Shown here: in pieces, positions 36,543 to 45,772 of the stretch
How positions within the stretch are numbered: position 1 is the stretch's first letter
Layout of the letters: each line of letters begins with the position of its first letter
DNA from: Hyphomonas chukchiensis
Lineage (GTDB): Bacteria > Pseudomonadota > Alphaproteobacteria > Caulobacterales > Hyphomonadaceae
Direction of reading: 5' to 3'
Length of the DNA: 64,000 bases
Assembly (NCBI RefSeq): GCF_000682695.1
Contig: NZ_AWFG01000019.1
Span: 62,001-126,000 of the forward strand
Position numbers and translations under genes: made by a program
The notes under the pieces: generated by a model
Told to the model about the DNA's origin: nothing
Seen by the model: only the letters and a program-made list of their open reading frames with translations
Database searches by the model: none

Positions 36543-36570
36543 GCCTGGACGCAAAACTGTTTCTCCAGGC
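36543..36570 (-). repeat. Inverted repeat between the methyltransferase and giant genes
   Basis: GCCTGGA at 36543-36549 pairs with TCCAGGC at 36564-36570 around a 14-base loop, just after the end of the upstream minus-strand methyltransferase gene (36584). No T-run follows on the minus strand. It could be a weak terminator or processing hairpin before the giant gene. Confidence 0.35.
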
Positions 36571-36583
36571 GGTGTGGGGGCGT

Positions 36584-37264
36584 TCAGAGCGGTTTGTCGG
36601 CGATCAGTTTCAGCGTCACGATCTGGTAGATCGGGCTTGCATGGCGTGATGCTTCCGAAATGCGGGCCCACATCCACATGGTCAGGTCTGAATTGCTCGC
36701 CATGTCGCATTTGAACGTACAATCCGGCTCAACGGCAGGTGGCTCGCGCCATTTCAGGCCTGCGTCCTCAATGGCAGAGATCAGGAGACGAATACGCTTC
36801 TGCGCTACCGGAAGGGGCTCGTCGCCGAGGGGCAAGTCCACAGCATGGTACATCGTGCCACCGGGCGCCAGGCAGCGCGCCATGTCGGCGAACGCATCCT
36901 TGTATTTTTCGAACGGAATATGCTCGACCACAGAGATCGAGAAGACGACATCGACTTCCGGGACATCGGGATGGAACTCTCCCATGAATGTCGGGATGAC
37001 GGTAACGCCGTCCAGTTCCTTGGGCGCCGTTGGGCCATTGCCCACGCCTTCGAATTTCTCTGCGTTCCAGAGCTTGTTGTCCTTCAGATTCGGCAGGACG
37101 CGTGAATTGCCACCGCCGACTTCCAGCAGGCGCTTTCCTTTGGTTCCTGCGAGTTGGGCCATGACCCAGCCGTCCTGAATTCCTTTAAGCGTGTGGTCCT
37201 TGCGGACGGCGTGACCTTCAGTGAGGTGCTCAAAATATTCAGTCTTTCGCAGAACATCTAACAT
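36584..37264 (-). CDS. Class I SAM-dependent methyltransferase
   Basis: A 226-residue protein. Motif I is LLEVGGGNSRVLP (about residues 46-58), and VVFSISVVEHIPFEKY followed by ARCLAPGGTMYHAVD covers motifs IV and V of the Methyltransf_11 group. It lies upstream of the giant gene on the same strand with a 252-base gap. Its target is unknown; the setting points to a sugar, lipid carrier or related small molecule. Confidence 0.84.
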   Translation of the reverse strand: MLDVLRKTEYFEHLTEGHAVRKDHTLKGIQDGWVMAQLAGTKGKRLLEVGGGNSRVLPNLKDNKLWNAEKFEGVGNGPTAPKELDGVTVIPTFMGEFHPDVPEVDVVFSISVVEHIPFEKYKDAFADMARCLAPGGTMYHAVDLPLGDEPLPVAQKRIRLLISAIEDAGLKWREPPAVEPDCTFKCDMASNSDLTMWMWARISEASRHASPIYQIVTLKLIADKPL

Positions 37265-37507
37265 TTACAAACCTTTACAGTGGGGCCTTGCCAATCGCAC
37301 TCAGGGGCGACCCCGTTTGCGAAACCCAAATCAACGTTCTGGCGAGTCCATGGCAAAGCATAATTTCTGGCTTTAGCGCACGCCATACCAACCGCCAATC
37401 GTTCTGTGACGCCTTAAATCGTATTCCTGCAAACCTGAACTTGCGCAATGCAAACACTATAGGCCATAAGCCGTCCGACCCTCAGACAAAGCAGAGACGG
37501 AATTGGC

Positions 37508-38578
37508 ATGTCAACAAAAACAGCCCTTATTACAGGTATAACAGGGCAGGACGGTGCGTACCTGGCAAGACTGCTGCTCGACAAGGGCTATATTGTGCAT
37601 GGCGTAAAGCGACGGTCATCATCGTTCAATACAGCCCGCGTCGACGATCTCTATGTCGACCCGCATGAGCGCGATACCCGATTCCACCTTCACTATGGTG
37701 ACATGACTGATTCGACGAACCTGATTCGTCTGGTGCAGGAGAGCAAACCGGACGAGATTTACAACCTGGCCGCGCAGAGCCACGTGCAGGTCAGCTTCGA
37801 AACACCTGAATATACGGGCAATGCGGATGCGCTTGGCACACTCCGCCTACTTGAGGCGATCCGCATTCTCGGTCTCGACAACGCGGTGCGCTTCTATCAG
37901 GCATCGACGTCGGAACTGTATGGCAAGGTGCAGGAAGTTCCACAGTCTGAAACAACACCATTTTACCCCCGCAGTCCCTACGCCGCTGCCAAGCTTTATG
38001 CCTATTGGATCACAGTGAATTACCGCGAAGCCTACGGTATTCACGCCTCCAACGGCATCCTGTTCAATCACGAAGGCCCAACGCGCGGCGAGACGTTCGT
38101 GACGCGCAAGATCACGCGTGCCGTGGCGGCCATCGACAAAGGCCTCCAGCAAACACTGTTCCTGGGCAACCTGGACGCCAAGCGCGACTGGGGCCACGCC
38201 CGCGATTACGTCGAAGGCATGTGGCGTATCGTTCAGCATGATGTAGCCGACGATTGGGTGCTGGCGACCGGCGAAACGCATCCGGTGCGAGAGTTTGTGG
38301 AGCTGGCCTTTGCCGAATTGGGTCGTACGATCGAATGGCAGGGTACAGGCGTCGACGAGATCGGCCGCGATGCCAAGACCGGCGACGTGCTGGTCAAGAT
38401 CGATCCGCGCTATTTCCGCCCAACGGAAGTTGATCTCCTGATCGGCGACCCGACCAAGGCAAAGGAGAAGCTCGGCTGGACGCATACAACTAAGTTTGCA
38501 GATCTCGTCAGCGAAATGGTTCGTGCCGATGTCGCCCTTGTCGAGCGGGAGTCCTGGCGCAAGGACCGCTCTGCTTAA
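37508..38578 (+). CDS. gmd: GDP-mannose 4,6-dehydratase
   Basis: A 356-residue extended SDR enzyme with the Gmd start [19 protein letters not shown], then [24 protein letters not shown], the catalytic [14 protein letters not shown] and [11 protein letters not shown], and [14 protein letters not shown]. It makes GDP-4-keto-6-deoxymannose from the GDP-mannose supplied by ManC (4072). The product is used by Fcl at 40272 for GDP-L-fucose, or by other reductases for GDP-rhamnose or perosamine. Two NKWYS-type genes lie between gmd and fcl, an unusual split of a pair that is commonly adjacent. Confidence 0.97.
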   Translation: MSTKTALITGITGQDGAYLARLLLDKGYIVHGVKRRSSSFNTARVDDLYVDPHERDTRFHLHYGDMTDSTNLIRLVQESKPDEIYNLAAQSHVQVSFETPEYTGNADALGTLRLLEAIRILGLDNAVRFYQASTSELYGKVQEVPQSETTPFYPRSPYAAAKLYAYWITVNYREAYGIHASNGILFNHEGPTRGETFVTRKITRAVAAIDKGLQQTLFLGNLDAKRDWGHARDYVEGMWRIVQHDVADDWVLATGETHPVREFVELAFAELGRTIEWQGTGVDEIGRDAKTGDVLVKIDPRYFRPTEVDLLIGDPTKAKEKLGWTHTTKFADLVSEMVRADVALVERESWRKDRSA

Positions 38579-38622
38579 GGCTACCCCACTCGCTGCAGCA
38601 GCAAACAGGACATAACGCCAAC

Positions 38623-39399
38623 ATGGATGATCCGGACTTCCTCAAGAAGACCTACATGCAAACCACGTTTGCGCCGCTGATTTTGTACACGATGGGCAAG
38701 GTGGCGTCCTCGTCGGTTTCAAATGCGATTCTTGATGCGGGCATTGGATGCTACGACGTGCATTTTTTGGCGCAGGATCGAATTACCAGCCTATTGCAGT
38801 CTTTCTTTGCGAATGACGATTTCCCGATTGTCCCGCCGCACATGATCCGGTCGCTGCAGGCATACAATTCGCTGCGGCTGAACAAAGAAGTGAAAGTCAT
38901 CTCTCTTCTTCGCGAGCCTGTAAGTCGCAATGTGTCGTCGGTATTCCAGAACCTGCCCAAGCGGCTGGCAGGAGACCAGGAAGCGATCCTTGAGAGACTG
39001 CGCAGCAACCCCCCGCATTGGCCTGATGTGTGGTTCGAGACAGACTTCATTCCGTCCATGGGCATTGACGTCTTCAATGCAGATATCGACCCGACCAAGG
39101 ATGTCTTCCGTTTCCGAAACGGCAAGATCGACCTGTTGATCGTCAAGTCGCAGACAGCAGACCGTCGCAAGGAAGCGCTCATAGGCAATTTTCTGGGGAC
39201 GAAGATTTCCATTACACGTGAAAACGATTCGTCGGACAAATGGTATGGCGAAACCTATTCCGAGGTCATGGCCAATCTGGGCGTGATCGGGTCGGAATAT
39301 GTTGAGAAGTGCCTCAACTGCCGATACTTCAAAAAGTTCTACTCGCTTGAAGAGCGGCGCCAGACGGCGGCGCTTTATGGTCACACACTTTCGGCCTGA
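38623..39399 (+). CDS. Putative capsular polysaccharide protein, NKWYS / sulfotransferase-like (copy 1)
   Basis: A 258-residue protein. LYTMGKVASSSVSNAIL near residue 24 resembles the phosphosulfate-binding P-loop of sulfotransferases, SLLREPVSRNVSSVFQ near residue 93 the second cofactor motif, and SDKWYGETY near residue 205 matches the tag of the NKWYS family of putative capsule proteins. It is followed 38 bases later by a clear paralog. A role in transferring sulfate or another group to the polysaccharide is inferred from fold similarity; activity is not established for the family to my knowledge. ATG at 38656 is an alternative start. Confidence 0.75.
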   Translation: MDDPDFLKKTYMQTTFAPLILYTMGKVASSSVSNAILDAGIGCYDVHFLAQDRITSLLQSFFANDDFPIVPPHMIRSLQAYNSLRLNKEVKVISLLREPVSRNVSSVFQNLPKRLAGDQEAILERLRSNPPHWPDVWFETDFIPSMGIDVFNADIDPTKDVFRFRNGKIDLLIVKSQTADRRKEALIGNFLGTKISITRENDSSDKWYGETYSEVMANLGVIGSEYVEKCLNCRYFKKFYSLEERRQTAALYGHTLSA

Positions 39400-39437
39400 T
39401 CGGGACTGCACACATAACGGACGGAGCGAATAGCCTG

Positions 39438-40184
39438 ATGGCGAAGGATCTGAACCCTAACATTATCGTATTCACGATGGGCAAAGTCGCTTCAACTGCA
39501 GTGGCCCAGTCTCTGCGCGCGGCTGACTTCCAGATTTATGACGTACATGCCCTCGCGCCCCGCAGAATCATGGTGAGGCTGGAAAAGGAGTTTGCCAGCA
39601 CCGATCGCCAGACTATTCCCATCCATCTGATAAATTCTATCAAGGTCCACAACGACCTTGCACGCTATGGAAAAAGCCGGATTATCAGCCTGATCCGGGA
39701 ACCGGTCATGAGGAATATCTCTGCAGTATTCCAGAATCTGCCGGAGCGTCTTGCTGATAACTTCGACGAAATTGTTGCCCGGCTGCAACGCTACCAGCCG
39801 ACGATTCCAGACTTCTGGTTCGAGAATGACTTCATTCCGACGACAGGCATTGATGTGTTTAATGCCACGGTGAATCCCGCAGCCGATCATTTCAGGTTTT
39901 CAAATGATAGTTTTGAAGTGCTGATTATGAAGATGGACGCATCTGATAATCGAAAGTCCGAGATCGTTAGCGAGTTCGTCAACAAGGAAGTCGCTGTCAT
40001 TCGCCAGAATGAAGCGCATGAAAAATGGTATTCGGATGCCTATAGGCAGATAGGGGCGTCACTTGACCTGATGGGGTCAGACTATCTCGAGAAGTGCTTT
40101 GCGCTGAAATATTTCAGGACATTCTTTTCTGAGGAAGAACGGACCGCAGTTGCGCGCAAGTTCAACTATCAAGGCGCCATCTGA
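39438..40184 (+). CDS. Putative capsular polysaccharide protein, NKWYS / sulfotransferase-like (copy 2)
   Basis: A 248-residue paralog of the preceding gene, alignable end to end: VFTMGKVASTAVAQSL, YDVHALAPRRI, SLIREPVMRNISAVFQNLPERL, FWFENDFIPTTGIDVFNA and HEKWYSDAYRQIG all have counterparts in copy 1. The two differ widely at silent and replaced positions, so the duplication is not recent. It sits between copy 1 and fcl on the same strand. The pair may modify different positions of one glycan, or form a heterodimer. Confidence 0.75.
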   Translation: MAKDLNPNIIVFTMGKVASTAVAQSLRAADFQIYDVHALAPRRIMVRLEKEFASTDRQTIPIHLINSIKVHNDLARYGKSRIISLIREPVMRNISAVFQNLPERLADNFDEIVARLQRYQPTIPDFWFENDFIPTTGIDVFNATVNPAADHFRFSNDSFEVLIMKMDASDNRKSEIVSEFVNKEVAVIRQNEAHEKWYSDAYRQIGASLDLMGSDYLEKCFALKYFRTFFSEEERTAVARKFNYQGAI

Positions 40185-40271
40185 TTACGTCCTTGCCGCC
40201 GCAACCTCCACGGCGTCGCCCTATACACCCAGACTAGCCACATCGTTCAAATCGCAGGATCGTATCGCATC

Positions 40272-41210
40272 ATGTTTCAACTCAATAACAAGAGGGTATT
40301 TGTCGCCGGCCATCGCGGGATGGTTGGGAGTGCCCTGGTCCGGCGTCTCGAGCGCGAGGATTGCGAAATTCTCACGGCCGGTCGCGATGAACTGAATCTG
40401 CTGGATCAGGCGGGTGTGCGGGCATGGATGGCAGACCGGAAGCCGGACGCCGTGATCCTTGCGGCGGCAAAAGTCGGCGGGATCGTGGCAAACGACACCT
40501 ATCCGGCAGATTTTCTCTACGAGAACCTCGTCATCGAAACCAATGTGATAGAGGCGGCATTCCGGGAGGAGGTGGGAAAGCTGCTCTTTCTCGGATCCTC
40601 CTGCATATACCCAAAGTTTGCGCCCCAGCCGATCATGGAAGATTCGCTTTTGAGCGGTCCCCTGGAGCCAACAAATGAGTGGTATGCGATCGCCAAGATT
40701 GCCGGTTTGAAGCTTTGCGAAGCCTACCGGCGCCAATATGGTGTGGACTATATCTCTGCCATGCCGACCAATCTCTATGGCCCCGGCGATAACTACCATC
40801 CTCAGAACTCCCATGTCATTCCGGCCCTGATCAGGAAGGCACATGAAGCCAAGTTGGCAGGTGCTGCGGCAATGACGATTTGGGGTACCGGAACCCCGCG
40901 GCGCGAGTTTCTACATGCCGATGACTGTGCCGACGCCCTCGTACATCTTCTCAAGGTCTATTCGGGAAATGAACACGTCAATGTGGGATCGGGCGAGGAT
41001 CTTACGATCGCTGAACTCGCTGAAATCGTAATGGATGTGGTCGGTTTCGAAGGTGGGCTGGAGCGGGACCTGACCAAGCCGGATGGAACGCCGCGAAAAC
41101 TGATGAGCGGGGCCAAGATACGTGACCTTGGCTGGGCGCCACACATTGGCATGCGTGAAGGACTGGCGGACGCATATGGCTGGTTTTCTACACAAAACCA
41201 GACCAGATAG
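40272..41210 (+). CDS. fcl: GDP-L-fucose synthase
   Basis: A 312-residue epimerase-reductase of the WcaG type. The N-terminus [19 protein letters not shown], the [15 protein letters not shown] motif with the catalytic Ser, and [17 protein letters not shown] with the Tyr/Lys pair are diagnostic; [11 protein letters not shown] and [11 protein letters not shown] follow. It turns GDP-4-keto-6-deoxymannose into GDP-L-fucose with NADPH. It completes the ManC-Gmd-Fcl pathway present in this window. Confidence 0.97.
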   Translation: MFQLNNKRVFVAGHRGMVGSALVRRLEREDCEILTAGRDELNLLDQAGVRAWMADRKPDAVILAAAKVGGIVANDTYPADFLYENLVIETNVIEAAFREEVGKLLFLGSSCIYPKFAPQPIMEDSLLSGPLEPTNEWYAIAKIAGLKLCEAYRRQYGVDYISAMPTNLYGPGDNYHPQNSHVIPALIRKAHEAKLAGAAAMTIWGTGTPRREFLHADDCADALVHLLKVYSGNEHVNVGSGEDLTIAELAEIVMDVVGFEGGLERDLTKPDGTPRKLMSGAKIRDLGWAPHIGMREGLADAYGWFSTQNQTR

Positions 41211-41373
41211 CCGAATGGAGCATCCGCAGTGCTTGCTAGTTTTGCGGCGGAACCTGAATGTGTGTGGCCGCGTATTTTAATCTGTGCGCACAATGCCTTA
41301 AAACCGTCGCACATGGTGCATATTCATTTGACGGGCGACTCTCCGGGGCGGTAGTTTTCCCCAAGGACAAGAA

Positions 41374-41379
41374 TATAAT
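41374..41379 (+). promoter_or_regulatory. Possible promoter -10 element (TATAAT)
   Basis: A perfect TATAAT lies in the 238-base gap before the glycosyltransferase at 41449, a striking word in such G+C-rich DNA. No good -35 box is found 16-18 bases upstream; a TTGACG at 41328-41333 is too far. Weak support only. Confidence 0.25.
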
Positions 41380-41448
41380 ATTTCGCATTCGGTGAGCAAA
41401 TTGCTTGGAATGCCGAAAACAGCCAGAAAAGGCTGAAGGGACCGACTG

Positions 41449-42411
41449 ATGGTTGACGTGAGTATAGTGTTCCGGGCGCTCAATGAGGAGCGTTGGTTTG
41501 AAGACGCGATCAAGGCTTGCAAGTCCCAGAAGCTGGATGCGTTAACGTCGGAAATTATACTGGTCGATAGTGGCTCGACCGATGGCACGCTTGGCATTGC
41601 CGAGCGTCAGGGCTGCAATATCCGCCACATTGGTAAATCGGAATTCACCTTCGGGCGCTCATTGAACTGGGGTTGCGAAGCAGCGGGCGGCCAGTACCTT
41701 GTTTTCATTTCGGCGCACTGCATCCCGACGCATGACGGATGGCTCCAAGCGCTGCTCCAGCCGCTGATCGATGGTGAAGCCGATTATACCTATGGCCGCC
41801 AGATTGGTGATGTGGGCTCCAACTTTTCCGAGAAGCGCCTGTTCGAGAAGTACTTTCCATCTTTCGACCGCGTTCCGCAGGAAGGCTTCTTTTGCAACAA
41901 TGCCAACGCCGCGATCCGGAGAGATGTCTGGGCGCGCTACCGATTTGACGAAGAATGCACAGGCCTTGAGGACATGGTTCTGGCACGCCAGATCGTCATG
42001 GATGGTGGCAAGATCGGATATGTCGCGTCTGCGCCGGTTGTGCACATACATGACGAGACCCTCGGCCAGACCCGCAAGCGCTATTATCGCGAAGCGTTGA
42101 CCCTGCGCACGATCATGCCGGAAGTGCATGTGTCTGCCTTTGATGCGTTGCGCTATTTCATTGCTGGCAGCTTGCATGATCTGGGCGCGGCCTGGAGCGA
42201 GCGCTCCCTGTTCAAGCACATGTCGGACATCGTTGGGTTCCGCTTCATGCAATATCTCGGCACTTATCGGGGCCATAATGAACATCGCCGCCTGTCGAGG
42301 GCACAAAAGGAAGCCTATTTTTATCCGAAGCCGCCCCAGGATGATTCTGGCCACCTGGAGCCGGCCATGCTCGTGCCGGATGAGCGGCGCGTCGTGCGCA
42401 CGGCTGAATAA
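41449..42411 (+). CDS. Glycosyltransferase family 2 protein
   Basis: A 320-residue GT2 enzyme. VSIVFRALNEERWFEDAI, ILVDSGSTDGTLGIA, FTFGRSLNWGCEAAGG and FISAHCIPT are typical of a subgroup often annotated as rhamnosyltransferases in O-antigen clusters; TGLEDMVLARQI gives the later acidic motif. The sugar cannot be inferred firmly. An A+T-rich hairpin lies just past its stop. Confidence 0.87.
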   Translation: MVDVSIVFRALNEERWFEDAIKACKSQKLDALTSEIILVDSGSTDGTLGIAERQGCNIRHIGKSEFTFGRSLNWGCEAAGGQYLVFISAHCIPTHDGWLQALLQPLIDGEADYTYGRQIGDVGSNFSEKRLFEKYFPSFDRVPQEGFFCNNANAAIRRDVWARYRFDEECTGLEDMVLARQIVMDGGKIGYVASAPVVHIHDETLGQTRKRYYREALTLRTIMPEVHVSAFDALRYFIAGSLHDLGAAWSERSLFKHMSDIVGFRFMQYLGTYRGHNEHRRLSRAQKEAYFYPKPPQDDSGHLEPAMLVPDERRVVRTAE

Positions 42412-42416
42412 ACAGC

Positions 42417-42452
42417 AGGCAAAATAAGTTTCATTTGTAACTTTTTTTGCCT
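42417..42452 (+). terminator. A+T-rich hairpin after the glycosyltransferase gene
   Basis: Arms at 42417-42430 and 42439-42452 pair over 14 positions with one mismatch around the loop TCATTTGT; the right arm contains a run of seven T. It follows the stop at 42411 by five bases and precedes phhA, so it probably ends the glycosyltransferase transcript, either by the inner AAGTT/AACTT stem followed by T or as a whole hairpin. Confidence 0.5.
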
Positions 42453-42529
42453 CAGGTGCTTCATTAGCACAAGATCTGGGCGCATAAGGGTGTTTTGGAT
42501 ACGGCACCAAAGCTGAACCGGAGCACGCA

Positions 42530-43411
42530 ATGCCTCTTGATACAAAAGATGCCCCCAAGAACCGCTATGCGGGTGCGCCTCGCGCAGCGGATTTCACGAT
42601 CGACCAGGACTGGGCTTCCTATTCTGCGGCCGAACACGACAGGTGGGACAGACTGTTTCGTCGCCAGCAGGAGGTGACATACAACCGGGCCAGCAAGACG
42701 GCGCTGGACGCCATGGCAGCCTTGGAGCTATCGGCATCGGGAATACCTGACATGGAGCAGCTGTCAGACAGGCTCGAGGCCATCACGGGATGGCGCGTCG
42801 TACCGGTGGCTGAACTTGTTCCTGACGAGATATTCTTCGATCATCTTGCCAATCGCCGCTTCCCCGCAGGCGCCTTCATCCGCCCCGAGGCGGAGTTCGA
42901 CTACCTGCAGGAACCGGATATCTTCCATGACATATTCGGCCATGTGCCGATGCTGGCGAATCCTGTGTTCGCCGATTTCATGGAAGCCTATGGCAAGGGT
43001 GGGCAGCGCGCGATGCAACTTGGCCAGCTGCACAATCTGGCGCGGCTTTACTGGTACACGGTGGAATTCGGCCTGATCCGCGAAGCAGGTGGCTTGCGCA
43101 TCTATGGCGCCGGCATCCTTTCCAGCCCGAATGAGACAGTGTTCGCGCTGGAAGACGACAGCCCGAACCGGATCGGCTTTGATCTGGCCCGGATCATGCG
43201 GACCAAATACATCATCGATGATTTTCAGCAGACCTATTTTGTTATCGACAGTTTCGAGGCGCTGCTGGAGGCCTGCTACAAGGACTTCGGCACCGTGTAC
43301 GGCGATGTCAAAGGCAACCCGGATCTTGAAGCCCATGAGATCGAGCCGGGCGACGAAGTAATTACGCTCGGCACACTGGACTATTTCCACAAGCGGAAGG
43401 CCGTGCGCTGA
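42530..43411 (+). CDS. phhA: Phenylalanine 4-monooxygenase
   Basis: A 293-residue bacterial aromatic amino acid hydroxylase. The iron ligands are visible in DIFHDIFGHVPML (two His) and YWYTVEFGLIREAGG (Glu), and RIYGAGILSSPNE belongs to the same catalytic domain; there is no N-terminal regulatory domain, as is normal in bacteria. It turns phenylalanine into tyrosine using tetrahydropterin and oxygen. It lies between surface-sugar genes without an evident functional link and without its usual partner, a pterin dehydratase gene (phhB), next to it. Confidence 0.96.
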   Translation: MPLDTKDAPKNRYAGAPRAADFTIDQDWASYSAAEHDRWDRLFRRQQEVTYNRASKTALDAMAALELSASGIPDMEQLSDRLEAITGWRVVPVAELVPDEIFFDHLANRRFPAGAFIRPEAEFDYLQEPDIFHDIFGHVPMLANPVFADFMEAYGKGGQRAMQLGQLHNLARLYWYTVEFGLIREAGGLRIYGAGILSSPNETVFALEDDSPNRIGFDLARIMRTKYIIDDFQQTYFVIDSFEALLEACYKDFGTVYGDVKGNPDLEAHEIEPGDEVITLGTLDYFHKRKAVR

Positions 43412-43450
43412 CGCCCTCTTGACCGTTCTGCAAAAAGCCCGCACCCCGCT

Positions 43451-44407
43451 ATGATGCATTATGTTCCCCGCATTCTCGTCACCGGCGGCGCCGGCTTCAT
43501 CGGTTCCTTCCTGTGCGAGCGCCTGCTCGAGACAGGGGCGGAAGTCCTCTGCGTCGACAATTTCTTCACGGGCCGACGCACCAATGTCGCCCACCTGCTC
43601 GATAATCCGAAGTTCGAAGTGATGCGTCACGATGTGACGTTTCCGCTCTTTGTGGAAGTCGACCAGATCTACAATCTGGCCTGCCCGGCTAGCCCGATCC
43701 ACTACCAGTTCGACCCGGTCCAGACGACCAAGACCAGCGTGCACGGCGCCATCAACATGCTGGGCCTCGCCAAGCGAACACGGGCGCGCATCCTTCAGGC
43801 CTCGACATCTGAGGTCTATGGAGATCCGGCGATCCACCCCCAGACCGAAGACTATTGGGGCAATGTGAACCCGATCGGGATCCGTTCATGCTATGACGAG
43901 GGAAAGCGCTGCGCCGAAACGCTGTTTTTCGACTATCACCGCCAGCACAAGGTGGAGATCAAAGTCGCCCGCATTTTCAATACCTACGGTCCACGCATGC
44001 ATCCGAATGATGGCAGGGTCGTTTCCAACTTTATCGTGCAGGCGCTGAAGGGCGAGGACATCACGCTTTATGGCGACGGCGAGCAGACACGCAGCTTTTG
44101 CTATGTGTCCGATCTGGTGACCGGTCTGGTGTCGCTGATGGGATCAGGCCCCGATTTCGTAGGCCCGGTGAATATCGGCAATCCGGGCGAGTTCACCATC
44201 CGTCAGCTGGCCGAGCGCGTGATTGCGCTGACGGGCGCGAAGTCCAAGCTCGTGCATCGTCCGCTGCCGCAAGATGACCCCAAGCAGCGCCAGCCAGATA
44301 TTTCCCTTGCACAGGAAAAGCTTGGCTGGGCGCCCACGGTGTCGCTGGACGAAGGTCTGAAACCCACGATTGCCTATTTTGAGAATGAGATTCGGGCGAT
44401 GAGCTGA
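43451..44407 (+). CDS. uxs: UDP-glucuronate decarboxylase (UDP-xylose synthase)
   Basis: A 318-residue SDR enzyme: [69 protein letters not shown] (Tyr/Lys pair) and [19 protein letters not shown] are a near-textbook set for UXS. It oxidises and decarboxylates UDP-glucuronate to UDP-xylose in the cytoplasm. No UDP-glucose dehydrogenase was seen in the window, so UDP-glucuronate must come from elsewhere. The gene ends 14 bases from the convergent tRNA gene. Confidence 0.94.
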   Translation: MMHYVPRILVTGGAGFIGSFLCERLLETGAEVLCVDNFFTGRRTNVAHLLDNPKFEVMRHDVTFPLFVEVDQIYNLACPASPIHYQFDPVQTTKTSVHGAINMLGLAKRTRARILQASTSEVYGDPAIHPQTEDYWGNVNPIGIRSCYDEGKRCAETLFFDYHRQHKVEIKVARIFNTYGPRMHPNDGRVVSNFIVQALKGEDITLYGDGEQTRSFCYVSDLVTGLVSLMGSGPDFVGPVNIGNPGEFTIRQLAERVIALTGAKSKLVHRPLPQDDPKQRQPDISLAQEKLGWAPTVSLDEGLKPTIAYFENEIRAMS

Positions 44408-44420
44408 CTGAGTTGACCAG

Positions 44421-44494
44421 TGGGCCCGGCAGGACTCGAACCTGCGACCAAACCGTTATGAGCGGTCCGCTCTAACCAACTGAGCTACAGGCCC
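44421..44494 (-). tRNA. tRNA with CAT anticodon, probably tRNA-Ile2 (lysidine type)
   Basis: On the minus strand a 74-base cloverleaf is complete: acceptor GGGCCTG/CGGGCCC (one G-U pair), D arm GCTCAGTTGGTTAGAGC, anticodon stem GACCG/CGGTT with loop CTCATAA (anticodon CAT), and T arm GCAGG-TTCGAGT-CCTGC. CCA is not encoded. The first pair is G-C, which excludes initiator tRNA, and the acceptor stem matches the GGGCCT start common in alphaproteobacterial isoleucine tRNAs, so Ile2 with lysidine modification is preferred over elongator Met. Confidence 0.92.
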
Positions 44495-44656
44495 CACTGA
44501 GCCCCCGGTTTAAGCGCGCGGATAACCTGTGGCAATGGCGCAAATCACCCTCTTTGGCCATGTATTTGCATTGATGATGCATGATAGGTCGAGCGAAACG
44601 GCGTTACGTGCCGGATTGGTATTGAATTGGCCGATTTCGGCTGCGAGGGTGTGGTT

Positions 44657-45676
44657 ATGAAGCAGGTTTTGGTGACAGGCGGCGCGGGCTATATAGGCAC
44701 GCATACGTGCGTGGAGCTGATGGCCCAGGGCTATTCGCCCGTTGTCGTGGACAATTTCTGCAATAGCAGCCCGGCATCGCTGGACCGTGTGCGGCGCCTG
44801 ACAAACCATGAATTGCCTTCCTATGAAGCCGATATTCGTGACACGGCGCAGATCATCGAGATTCTGAAAAAGCATGATTGCGAGTCGGTCATCCATTTTG
44901 CCGGCCTGAAGGCGGTGGGCGATTCCGTCGCCAAACCACTGGAATATTACAGCGCCAACGTGATGGGCTCGCACAGCCTGCTGACTGCCATGATGGAAGC
45001 CGGTACGAAGCGTTTTGTGTTCAGCTCCAGTGCCACGGTCTATGGCGAGCCAGTCTTCCTGCCCTATACCGAAAGCCACCCGCTCAGCCCGACGAGCCCC
45101 TATGGCCAGACGAAGCTCGCCGTCGAGCAGATGCTGAATGATCTGGTGGCGTCTGGCAGCATGACGGATGTGGCGATCCTGCGCTATTTCAACCCGATTG
45201 GCGCCCACGCCAGCGGCCAGATTGGCGAAGACCCCCACGGCGTACCGAACAATCTGATGCCTTATGTGGCGCAGGTGGCGGTCGGTCGCCGAACGGAACT
45301 GAACGTCTTCGGCAATGATTATGATACGCCCGACGGGACGGGTGTGCGGGACTACCTGCATGTGGTTGACCTCGCCCGCGCGCATGTCCTGGCGCTGCAA
45401 CGGTTTGAACGGGAACCGGGCGCGATCACAGTTAATCTCGGCACGGGGCAGGGCACGTCGGTTCTCGAGCTGGTCAAGGCGTTCAAAGAGGCGAGCGGAA
45501 GGGACGTTCCCGTCAACTTTGCCCCCCGGCGCAGCGGTGACATCGCGGCTTTCTGGGCTGATCCAAGTCAGGCGGAATCCCTGCTCGGATGGCAGGCTGA
45601 ATACGATATCAGCGACATGTGCCGCGACCAGTGGGCCTGGCAAAGCCAGAATCCCAATGGCTTCGAGACGGCCTGA
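44657..45676 (+). CDS. galE: UDP-glucose 4-epimerase
   Basis: A 339-residue SDR enzyme: VLVTGGAGYIGTHTCVELM, VVVDNFCNSSPASL, IHFAGLKAVGDSV, the catalytic FSSSATVYG and SPYGQTKLAVEQML, and RYFNPIGAHASGQIGE. It interconverts UDP-glucose and UDP-galactose. ATG 44657 starts right at the conserved beta strand; an in-frame start 30 bases earlier adds residues without family match. UDP-galactose made here can feed the glycosyltransferases to the left. Confidence 0.96.
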   Translation: MKQVLVTGGAGYIGTHTCVELMAQGYSPVVVDNFCNSSPASLDRVRRLTNHELPSYEADIRDTAQIIEILKKHDCESVIHFAGLKAVGDSVAKPLEYYSANVMGSHSLLTAMMEAGTKRFVFSSSATVYGEPVFLPYTESHPLSPTSPYGQTKLAVEQMLNDLVASGSMTDVAILRYFNPIGAHASGQIGEDPHGVPNNLMPYVAQVAVGRRTELNVFGNDYDTPDGTGVRDYLHVVDLARAHVLALQRFEREPGAITVNLGTGQGTSVLELVKAFKEASGRDVPVNFAPRRSGDIAAFWADPSQAESLLGWQAEYDISDMCRDQWAWQSQNPNGFETA

Positions 45677-45772
45677 TATCGCAGTCGTTTTTCCAGTCTG
45701 AGGCAACTTTCGCCGTCTTGCGGCCTTAATCCTTTGGGACACAGGGCCATCAACAAGAATGGAAATCCAGAC

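Noticed and set aside
40185-40271. A short inverted repeat as a terminator after the second NKWYS gene
   Set aside because: The stem CGCCG/CGGCG is only five pairs with no T-run.
42764-43837. A 357-codon open frame antisense to phhA and uxs
   Set aside because: It crosses two confident genes and gives no recognisable protein.
44510-45742. A 410-codon open frame antisense to galE
   Set aside because: galE is certain on the other strand; the antisense translation has no family features.
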